Shown here: one piece after another, positions 41,995-48,328 of the stretch | Layout: each line of letters begins with the position of its first letter | How positions within the stretch are numbered: the first letter of the stretch is position 1 | Origin: UBA1738 sp964388835 | GTDB lineage: Bacteria > Bacillota > Clostridia > UBA1381 | Assembly: GCA_964388835.1 (NCBI GenBank) | Contig: CAYMBZ010000005.1 | Coordinates: 1-48,328, forward strand | Direction: 5' to 3' | DNA: 48,328 nt | Translations under genes and position numbers: made by a program | Notes under the pieces: generated by a model | Database searches by the model: none | Seen by the model: only the letters and a program-made list of their open reading frames with translations | What the model was told of the DNA's origin: nothing

Positions 41995-42028
41995 TGCATA
42001 AAAATGCGCATATGTGCATTATAACACA
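41995..42028. promoter_or_regulatory. Pair of ARG-box-like operators at the EamA promoter
   Basis: 14-mers at 41995-42008 (TGCATAAAAATGCG) and 42015-42028 (TGCATTATAACACA) each match TGnATwwwwATnCA with one mismatch and are 20 bases apart, the same spacing as at argG. The second covers the -10 of the transporter promoter. Confidence 0.55.
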
Positions 42029-42046
42029 ATTCGTGCTGTTTTTCCA
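42018..42046 (-). promoter_or_regulatory. Promoter of the EamA transporter gene
   Basis: Leftward TGGAAA (42046-42041), 17-base spacer, TATAAT (42023-42018), about 50 bases before the start codon. Confidence 0.6.
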
Positions 42047-42108
42047 TATATCGCGGTAAAAAAGGTGTCGAAAAAAGTTACAAAAATGTATGTCACAATG
42101 CAATTCGT

Positions 42109-42142
42109 TTTATAAATATTCACAAAAATGCATAAATACTAA
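42109..42142. promoter_or_regulatory. Upstream pair of ARG-box-like sites for argC
   Basis: TTTATAAATATTCA (42109-42122) has one mismatch and TGCATAAATACTAA (42129-42142) two mismatches to the arginine-repressor core, again 20 bases apart. They lie just upstream of the argC promoter, 80-100 bases from the perfect site at 42209. Confidence 0.45.
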
Positions 42143-42163
42143 AAATGTACACAAAGTATAAGC

Positions 42164-42192
42164 TTGACAAATGAGGTAAGATGTGAGATAAT
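42164..42192 (+). promoter_or_regulatory. Sigma-A promoter of the argCJBDF operon
   Basis: A perfect TTGACA (42164-42169), 17-base spacer and GATAAT (42187-42192). Transcription would begin near 42199, about 77 bases before the argC start. Confidence 0.8.
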
Positions 42193-42208
42193 CTTATGTA
42201 TGATAAAA

Positions 42209-42222
42209 TGTATATTTATACA
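42209..42222. promoter_or_regulatory. Perfect-consensus ARG box in the argC leader
   Basis: TGTATATTTATACA fits TGnATwwwwATnCA at every position and is a near-perfect palindrome. It lies about 10 bases after the presumed start of transcription, where bound ArgR/AhrC would block polymerase. No argR gene is in the window. Confidence 0.7.
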
Positions 42223-42275
42223 CCAAGGTAAAAGTGGCGAACGCCATACACGGCGGATGTGCCGAAGGAGATAAC

Positions 42276-43208
42276 ATGAAAAAGGTATTTGTTGACGGAA
42301 GTGTCGGAACGACGGGACTAAGGATTTTTCAACGGCTTGCCGAAAGAGAAGATATAGAGCTTATCACGATAAGTGAGGAAAAAAGAAAAGATATTGCTTG
42401 CAGAAAAGAGGCTATTGAGAGTGCCGATGCCGCATTTTTATGCTTGCCGGACGATGCCGCAAGAGAAATAGTCGCGGCGATTTCCGATAGCGGTGTGAAA
42501 ATTTTGGACACATCCACGGCTCATCGAACAGATGTAGGATGGGCATACGGCTTCCCGGAGCTTTCGGAAAAATTCAAGGATGAAATTATGCATAAAAACA
42601 GGATAGCCGTTCCGGGCTGTCATGCCGGCGGATTTATTTCCCTTGTACATCCGCTTGTTTCACTGGGCATACTGCCTGTGGATTATCCCCTTGTTTGCTA
42701 TTCGGTTACGGGTTATTCCGGCGGAGGGAAGAAAATGATTGCCGAATATGAGAGCGGGGAAAGGCAAGCGGAACTTGATTCCCCGCGACAGTACGGTCTT
42801 ACTCAAAACCACAAGCATTTGAAAGAAATGAAAGCTATATGCAGACTTTCACAAAATCCGATATTCGCTCCTATTGTGGCGGATTATTACAGCGGAATGG
42901 TGGTTTCGGTACCGTTGTATTCGAATTTATTAAATAAAAACGTAAATGCAAAAGATATTCATGAAGCTTTGGCGGAGTATTATAACGAAAAAGGCGTTGT
43001 TTCGGTGATGCCTTTCGGCAGAGAGGGATTTTTGGGAAGCAACAATCTTTCGGGAAAGGATTCACTGGAAATCGAGGTCAGCGGCAATGATGACAGAATT
43101 ATAATAGCCGCAAGATTTGATAATTTGGGAAAGGGCTCATCCGGTGCCGCTCTGCAGTGCATGAATCTTGCGCTGGGCTGTGAAGAAACAAAGGGACTAA
43201 GTTTATAG
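42276..43208 (+). CDS. argC: N-acetyl-gamma-glutamyl-phosphate reductase, type 2
   Basis: A 310-residue short (type 2) ArgC, which reduces N-acetylglutamyl phosphate to the semialdehyde. It has KKVFVDGSVGTTGLRIFQRL (nucleotide-binding start), FLCLPDDAAREIV, LDTSTAHRTDVGWAYG and the catalytic-Cys region VPGCHAGGFIS. ATG at 42276 chosen with AAGGAG at 42264-42269; an upstream in-frame codon at 42234 would add unlike residues. First gene of argCJBDF. Confidence 0.95.
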   Translation: MKKVFVDGSVGTTGLRIFQRLAEREDIELITISEEKRKDIACRKEAIESADAAFLCLPDDAAREIVAAISDSGVKILDTSTAHRTDVGWAYGFPELSEKFKDEIMHKNRIAVPGCHAGGFISLVHPLVSLGILPVDYPLVCYSVTGYSGGGKKMIAEYESGERQAELDSPRQYGLTQNHKHLKEMKAICRLSQNPIFAPIVADYYSGMVVSVPLYSNLLNKNVNAKDIHEALAEYYNEKGVVSVMPFGREGFLGSNNLSGKDSLEIEVSGNDDRIIIAARFDNLGKGSSGAALQCMNLALGCEETKGLSL

Positions 43209-43230
43209 ACATCAGAAAGGATATTTTAAT

Positions 43231-44445
43231 ATGAAGAAAATAAACGGAGGAATTTGCGCGGCAAAGGGATTCAGCGCCGCGGGAATACATGCGGGTATAC
43301 GCAAGAATAAAAGTAAAGCTGATTTGGCGCTTATTGTAAGCTCTGTGCCGTGTACGGCGGCGGGATGCTATACTCAAAACCTTGTTAAAGGTGCGCCGAT
43401 ATGGGTTACGAAGAAAAACATTGAAAACGGAATTGCACGTGCGGTTATATGCAACAGCGGAAATGCAAATACCTGTAACAGCGACGGAATAGCGGTTGCA
43501 GAGAGAATGTGCGGATTTGTGGAAGAACATGCCGGTGTGAGCCGAGACGATGTAATTGTGGCATCTACCGGAGTTATAGGGCAGCCGCTCGATACCACAC
43601 CTATAGAAAACGCAATGCCAAATTTGGTCAAAATGCTTGATGAGGACGGAAGCAGTACGGCGGCGAGTGCGATTATGACAACCGATACCGTTCGAAAGGA
43701 AGCGGCTTTTGAATTTGAAATAGGCGGAAAAGTGTGCAAAATCGGTGGAATCGCAAAGGGCTCGGGAATGATTCACCCCAACATGGCAACAATGCTTGTG
43801 TTTATTACAACCGATTGTGCAATTACTCATGAAATGCTTCAAAAAGCTTTGTCTGCGGATGTAAAAAACACATTTAATATGATAAGCGTTGACGGGGACA
43901 CATCAACTAACGATATGGTTACGGTGCTTGCCAACGGCGAAGCGGGAAATGACGTTATAGCTTGCGAGGACGATGATTACGAGGAGTTCTGCCGTGCGCT
44001 TAATGCGGTAACAACAAAACTTTGCCGAAAAATCGCAAAGGACGGCGAGGGCGCAACAAAACTGCTTGAGTGCAGAGTTTCGGGCGGAAAAACCGAAGAG
44101 GATGCCAAAGCGATTGCCAAAAGCGTTATAACTTCATCACTTTTTAAGGCGGCAATGTTCGGAGCGGATGCAAACTGGGGAAGAATTCTCTGCGCGATAG
44201 GCTATGCCGGTGCAAATACCGATATTACAAAGATTGATGTTGCATTGGAATCCAAGGTGGGCAGAATAGAGGTATGTAAAAACGGAAGCGGAATAGAATT
44301 TTCTGAAGAGCTTGCCAAAGAGATATTGACCAAGGATGAAATTATAATCGACATTACACTGAGAGACGGCGACTTTGCCGCTACGGCATGGGGATGCGAC
44401 CTCACATACGATTATGTTAAGATAAACGGCGATTATCGCACATGA
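43231..44445 (+). CDS. argJ: Bifunctional ornithine acetyltransferase / N-acetylglutamate synthase
   Basis: A 404-residue ArgJ, which moves acetyl from N-acetylornithine to glutamate and closes the acetyl cycle. It is made as one chain that self-cleaves before T187 in NMATMLVF. The N-terminus carries ICNSGNANTC and STGVIGQPL (oxyanion Thr-Gly); the C-terminus carries FGADANWGRILCAIGYAG. AGAAAGGA lies upstream. With argJ, a separate ArgE is not needed. Confidence 0.96.
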   Translation: MKKINGGICAAKGFSAAGIHAGIRKNKSKADLALIVSSVPCTAAGCYTQNLVKGAPIWVTKKNIENGIARAVICNSGNANTCNSDGIAVAERMCGFVEEHAGVSRDDVIVASTGVIGQPLDTTPIENAMPNLVKMLDEDGSSTAASAIMTTDTVRKEAAFEFEIGGKVCKIGGIAKGSGMIHPNMATMLVFITTDCAITHEMLQKALSADVKNTFNMISVDGDTSTNDMVTVLANGEAGNDVIACEDDDYEEFCRALNAVTTKLCRKIAKDGEGATKLLECRVSGGKTEEDAKAIAKSVITSSLFKAAMFGADANWGRILCAIGYAGANTDITKIDVALESKVGRIEVCKNGSGIEFSEELAKEILTKDEIIIDITLRDGDFAATAWGCDLTYDYVKINGDYRT

Positions 44446-44469
44446 TAAACTGAAAGGGATGTTACGGAA

Positions 44470-45321
44470 ATGAAGATAGAAAATACCGACCGCGCAAAAA
44501 TTTTGATAGAGGCTCTGCCGTATATTCAGCAATATTACAACAAAATTATCGTAATTAAATACGGCGGAAATGCGATGATTAACGAAGAATTGAAAAATGC
44601 GGTTATGGGGGATATTGTGCTTTTGTCCTTAATCGGCGTTAAGGTTGTGCTTATTCATGGCGGCGGTCCGGAGATTACGGGCATGCTCAACAAGGTGGGA
44701 AAAAAGACGGAATTTGTTGACGGACTTCGTGTTACCGACCGTGAAACGGCGGAAATTTGCCAAATGGTGCTGTCGGGCAAGATAAACAAAGGACTGGTAA
44801 ATCTCATTCAGAACATGGGCGGAAAGGCAATGGGGCTGTGCGGCTGTGACGGGCATATAATCAAGGCGGAAATGCTGGATGAAAGGCTCGGATATGTGGG
44901 AAAAATCACCGATGTAAACATACAGCCTATTTTGGATGTTTTGGATAAGGGGTATATTCCGGTAATTTCAACTGTTGGATGTGACGACGAAAATAATATT
45001 TATAATATAAATGCGGACACTGCGGCATCCAAAATCGCGGGTATGCTTAAGGCGGAAAGCTTTATTTCCATGACCGATATCCGCGGTCTTTTGCGGGATA
45101 AGGAAGATGAAAATTCACTGATACCGCTGGTGCATGCAAGCGAAGCACCGCAGCTTATGAATGAGGGAATTATCTCGGGAGGAATGATTCCAAAAGTGGA
45201 TTGCTGTATCGAAGCTGTACGCCAGGGCGTAAGCAAGGTGTTCATGATAGACGGCAGAGTACCGCATGCGATACTTCTGGAGGTTTTAACCGATGAGGGT
45301 ATCGGAACAATGTTTGTATGA
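44470..45321 (+). CDS. argB: Acetylglutamate kinase
   Basis: A 283-residue kinase phosphorylating N-acetylglutamate. It has VIKYGGNAMIN, VVLIHGGGPEI, the KINKGLVNLIQ segment, NINADTAASKIAGML and the GGMIPKVDCCIEAV motif. The N-terminal helix (IENTDRAKILIEALPYIQQY) resembles that of arginine-inhibited hexameric enzymes, so feedback inhibition is likely. Confidence 0.96.
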   Translation: MKIENTDRAKILIEALPYIQQYYNKIIVIKYGGNAMINEELKNAVMGDIVLLSLIGVKVVLIHGGGPEITGMLNKVGKKTEFVDGLRVTDRETAEICQMVLSGKINKGLVNLIQNMGGKAMGLCGCDGHIIKAEMLDERLGYVGKITDVNIQPILDVLDKGYIPVISTVGCDDENNIYNINADTAASKIAGMLKAESFISMTDIRGLLRDKEDENSLIPLVHASEAPQLMNEGIISGGMIPKVDCCIEAVRQGVSKVFMIDGRVPHAILLEVLTDEGIGTMFV

Positions 45322-45351
45322 TTTAAGTGTCAGCTTACGGGAGGATAGAAA

Positions 45352-46509
45352 ATGACTGTAAAAGAGCTTGATAAGGAGTATGTTGCGCCGACCTACGGCA
45401 GATTTGACGTTGTAATCAGCCGAGGCAAGGGCAGTACGCTGTACGGTGAGGACGGAACGGAATACATTGATTTCGGAAGCGGAATTGCCGTTAATTCTTT
45501 TGGTGCATGCGATGATGAATGGAAAAACGCTGTCACGGCACAGCTCGATAAAATACAGCATACGTCAAATTTGTATTATAATGAAAATAGTGCGGTTTTG
45601 GCGGAAATGCTCTGCACCAAAACGGGCATGGAAAAGGTATTTTTCTCAAACTCGGGTGCGGAAGCGAATGAGTGTGCCATAAAGGCGGCGCGCAAGTATG
45701 GAACCGATAAAAATCCGGGAAAAAACGTTATTATTACGCTGGAAAACAGTTTTCACGGAAGAACGGTGACAACTCTGTCCGCAACCGGACAAGAGGTGTT
45801 CCATAAAAATTTCACCCCATTTACTAACGGTTTTGTGCATGTTAAGACAAATGATTGCGAGGCACTCATAAACGCGGTTTCAGAGAAAACCGCCGCAATA
45901 ATGATTGAAACCGTGCAAGGTGAGGGCGGCGTGAATGTTTTGGACGAGGTTTTTTTGGCACAGATTGAAAAAATCACGACGGAAAAAGACGTTTTACTGA
46001 TTGTGGATGAAGTTCAAACGGGAAACGGCAGATGCGGCGCACTGTATTCGTATATGAAGCTTGGTCTGACACCGGATATAGTTTCAACCGCAAAGGGACT
46101 TGCGGGAGGGCTTCCGATGGGCGCAACTCTTTTGGGGGAGAAAGTGTGCGATACACTGACAAAGGGCACCCATGGCTCAACATTTGGTGCAAATCCGATT
46201 TGCGCGGCAGCGGCAATAAGCGTAATAAAGCGTTTGGATGAAGATTTTTTAAGCGAGGTGGACAAAAAGAGTGAATATCTGAAAAATGCAATTTTGGATA
46301 TACGCGGTGTTAAGTCGGTAAGCGGCATGGGCATGATGCTTGGAATAGAAACCGAAAAGCCGGCGGGAGAAATTGCGAACGAATGTTTAAAATGCGGCCT
46401 TTTGGTGTTGACGGCAAAAACCAAGGTACGTATTTTGCCGGCACTGAACATAACATATGATGAAATCGACAAGGGTATAAAAATTCTTAAGGAGGTTATA
46501 GAAAAATGA
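45352..46509 (+). CDS. argD: Acetylornithine aminotransferase
   Basis: A 385-residue class III PLP aminotransferase making N-acetylornithine. It has FSNSGAEANECAIKAARKY, SFHGRT, the LIVDEVQTGNGRCG motif and Schiff-base K248 in STAKGLAGGLPMGA. GGGAGGA precedes the ATG. Its TGA overlaps the argF ATG by 4 bases, implying coupled translation. Confidence 0.95.
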   Translation: MTVKELDKEYVAPTYGRFDVVISRGKGSTLYGEDGTEYIDFGSGIAVNSFGACDDEWKNAVTAQLDKIQHTSNLYYNENSAVLAEMLCTKTGMEKVFFSNSGAEANECAIKAARKYGTDKNPGKNVIITLENSFHGRTVTTLSATGQEVFHKNFTPFTNGFVHVKTNDCEALINAVSEKTAAIMIETVQGEGGVNVLDEVFLAQIEKITTEKDVLLIVDEVQTGNGRCGALYSYMKLGLTPDIVSTAKGLAGGLPMGATLLGEKVCDTLTKGTHGSTFGANPICAAAAISVIKRLDEDFLSEVDKKSEYLKNAILDIRGVKSVSGMGMMLGIETEKPAGEIANECLKCGLLVLTAKTKVRILPALNITYDEIDKGIKILKEVIEK

Positions 46510-47411
46510 AACATTTACTTAAATTGTCCGATTTGACGGGCGAAGAAATCGTGGAGATATTAAATCTTGCGGATCAGCTTAAATATGAAAAGAAAAACGG
46601 GATTGAGCATAAGCATCTTGCGGGAAAATCTTTGGGAATGATTTTTGAAAAAGCATCTACCCGCACGCGTGTGTCCTTTGAAGTGGGCATGTATGAGTTG
46701 GGCGGAAATCCGATGTTTTTGAGTTCAAACGATTTGCAGATAGGACGCGGAGAGCCGGTTGAAGATACCGCGAGAGTACTTTCGCGCTTTATAGACGGAA
46801 TAATGATCAGAACCTTTGACCAAGAAGAGGTTGAAGCTTTGGCTAAATACGGAAGCATTCCGGTTATCAACGGATTGACGGACTATGCACATCCTTGCCA
46901 GGTATTGGCTGATTTGCTTACGATTCGTGAGCATAAGGGAAAACTCGGCGGGCTTAAGCTGTGCTTTGTGGGAGACGGCAACAATATGGCAAATTCACTT
47001 ATCGTAGGATGTATAAAATCCGGTATGAGCGTTGCTATTGCTTGTCCCGAAACAAATCAGCCGGATGCTGAAATTATGGCATGGGCAAAGGAAAACGGAG
47101 ATTTTGTCTGCACACCCGACATAAAAGAAGCTGTACGCGGCGCGGATGTTGTCTACACTGATGTATGGGCGTCTATGGGACAGGAGGCGGAAGCGGAAGA
47201 ACGCAAAAAGATTTTTGCCGGATATCAGGTTAATGAGGAACTGATGGCGCTTACAAATGATGGGGCAATGGTGCTCCACTGCTTGCCGGCACATCGCGGT
47301 GAAGAAATTACGTCTGAAACCTTTGAAAAGCATGCGGATGAAATTTTCGATGAAGCGGAAAATAGATTGCATGCGCAAAAGGCAGTTTTGGTTACGTTAA
47401 TGAAAGATTGA
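46506..47411 (+). CDS. argF: Ornithine carbamoyltransferase
   Basis: A 301-residue enzyme making citrulline. The carbamoyl-phosphate loop is STRTR at 51-55, with LADLLTIRE, HPCQ near residue 121, and the ornithine-side signature MVLHCLPAHRGEE. Last gene of the argCJBDF operon, followed by a terminator. AAGGAGG in the end of argD serves as its ribosome binding site. Confidence 0.96.
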   Translation: MKHLLKLSDLTGEEIVEILNLADQLKYEKKNGIEHKHLAGKSLGMIFEKASTRTRVSFEVGMYELGGNPMFLSSNDLQIGRGEPVEDTARVLSRFIDGIMIRTFDQEEVEALAKYGSIPVINGLTDYAHPCQVLADLLTIREHKGKLGGLKLCFVGDGNNMANSLIVGCIKSGMSVAIACPETNQPDAEIMAWAKENGDFVCTPDIKEAVRGADVVYTDVWASMGQEAEAEERKKIFAGYQVNEELMALTNDGAMVLHCLPAHRGEEITSETFEKHADEIFDEAENRLHAQKAVLVTLMKD

Positions 47412-47427
47412 TTACATGAATAAGACA

Positions 47428-47460
47428 AAGGAAGCGGCAAGGTTTTGCGGCTTCCTTTTT
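47428..47460 (+). terminator. Terminator after argF
   Basis: AAGGAAGCGGCAA (47428-47440) pairs with TTGCGGCTTCCTT (47445-47457) with one mismatch, followed by TTT. Confidence 0.8.
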
Positions 47461-47536
47461 AATGCAAGTTTTTTGAAAATTGTTGTGCGGATTTTACGGG
47501 TTGCTATTTACAAAATTTGTGTTTTGTGATATACTG

Positions 47537-47542
47537 TATAAT
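47537..47542 (+). promoter_or_regulatory. Likely -10 element of the pyruvate kinase gene
   Basis: A perfect TATAAT lies 69 bases before the ATG. No good -35 is seen at 16-18 bases; TTTGTG lies at a short 15-base spacing, so the promoter may need an activator. Confidence 0.4.
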
Positions 47543-47610
47543 GGTGGAGATTTTGAAAATCATATAATTGATTAAAATATATCAAAGAAATAGTAACGAG
47601 GATAAGGAAA

Positions 47611-48328
47611 ATGAGAAAAACAAAAATTATAGGTACAATAGGTCCTGCAAGCAGTAATGAAACGGTTTTTACCGAAATGTGCAAGGCGGGTCTAAATGTT
47701 GCGCGGCTTAATTTTTCCCACGGAACACATGCCGAGCATTTGGAAAAAATAAATATGATAAAAAAGGTTCGTGAAAAATTAAAGCTTCCGATTGCGATAA
47801 TGTTGGATACAAAGGGACCAGAGTACCGCATAAAAACCTTTAGGGACGGAAAGGTTTATGTAAAGGACGGGGATACTTTCAGCTTCACCACAGATGATAT
47901 TGAGGGTGACGAAACACGCGTTTCGGTAAGCTATTCCGGTCTGGTAAACGATTTGCAGGTAGGTGATAGGGTTCAAGTAAATAACGGTCTGGTTATTTTT
48001 GAGGTAACAGAAAAAAACGAAACCGATGCAATTTGTAAGGTCGTTTGCGGCGGAGAGATTTCAAACAGAAAGAGTATGAGTTTTCCCAATAAGGTTTTAA
48101 ATCAGGTTTTTTTGAGCGAACAGGATAAGGAGGACTTGCTGTTCGGTATCGAAAATGATGTTGATTTTGTTGCGGCATCTTTTGTGTCAAGCCGCGCGGA
48201 TATTCATTCCATGCGCATGTTTTTGGATGAAAACGGCGGAAAAAATATCGATTTGCTTGCAAAAATCGAAAATCGCAACGGAATTGACAATATTGAAGAA
48301 ATCTGCGAGGAATGTGACGGAATAATGA
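47611..48328 (+). CDS. pyk: Pyruvate kinase, N-terminal part (cut by window edge)
   Basis: 239 codons of a protein that continues beyond the window. It starts MRKTKIIGTIGPASSN and has AGLNVARLNFSHGTHAEH, the IMLDTKGPEYR strand and the FVAASFVSSRADI segment, followed by LLAKIENRNGIDNIEEI with the catalytic Lys. It converts phosphoenolpyruvate and ADP to pyruvate and ATP. The usual DTKGPEIRT reads DTKGPEYRI here. ATG at 47611 follows GGATAAGGA. Confidence 0.95.
   Translation, partial: MRKTKIIGTIGPASSNETVFTEMCKAGLNVARLNFSHGTHAEHLEKINMIKKVREKLKLPIAIMLDTKGPEYRIKTFRDGKVYVKDGDTFSFTTDDIEGDETRVSVSYSGLVNDLQVGDRVQVNNGLVIFEVTEKNETDAICKVVCGGEISNRKSMSFPNKVLNQVFLSEQDKEDLLFGIENDVDFVAASFVSSRADIHSMRMFLDENGGKNIDLLAKIENRNGIDNIEEICEECDGIM

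Overview
The window looks like chromosomal DNA from a low-to-moderate-GC anaerobic Firmicute of class Clostridia. Supporting points are AGGAGG ribosome binding sites, sigma-A-type promoters, rpsD inside the alpha operon, the KOW protein between map and infA, the RuvCAB / copper-amine-oxidase-like amidase / QueA cluster, and a SCIFF ranthipeptide with its radical SAM maturase, a hallmark of Clostridia. I cannot name genus or species.

Layout. (1) 1-11317: S10/spc/alpha ribosomal superoperon from the end of rplP to rplQ, with secY, adk, map, infA and rpoA, closed by a palindromic terminator. (2) 11298-15714: leftward operon of a YkgJ-like Cys-cluster protein, a VanW/G5 envelope protein and topB. 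(3) 15731-20036: a divergent type IIA topoisomerase B/A pair, followed by a WecG/TagA glycosyltransferase. (4) 20920-24862: metF, a stand-alone MetH reactivation-domain protein, and cobalamin-dependent metH lacking that domain. (5) 24953-27732: leftward argG and argH. (6) 27777-32707: ruvC, ruvA, ruvB, a cell-wall amidase and queA, then a PLP decarboxylase and a glycoside hydrolase. (7) 35526-37287: a SCIFF peptide operon whose precursor is an in-frame tandem duplication, plus the maturase. (8) 37288-40888: a graveyard of decayed genes (DUF6273 surface protein, LytTR regulator, treble-clef zinc-ribbon protein, SLH protein), each broken by identifiable stops or single-base losses. (9) 41089-47411: a leftward EamA transporter divergent from argCJBDF. 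(10) 47611 to the end: start of pyruvate kinase.

How it fits together. Arginine synthesis from glutamate is complete across two loci (argCJBDF and argGH). ARG-box-like 14-mers sit at the argC and argG promoters and also at the promoter of the adjacent EamA transporter, suggesting that transporter belongs to the arginine regulon. The most unusual element is the SCIFF precursor: two complete copies of the Cys-rich core in one 87-residue protein, differing in the core only by five synonymous changes, which suggests both cores are maintained.
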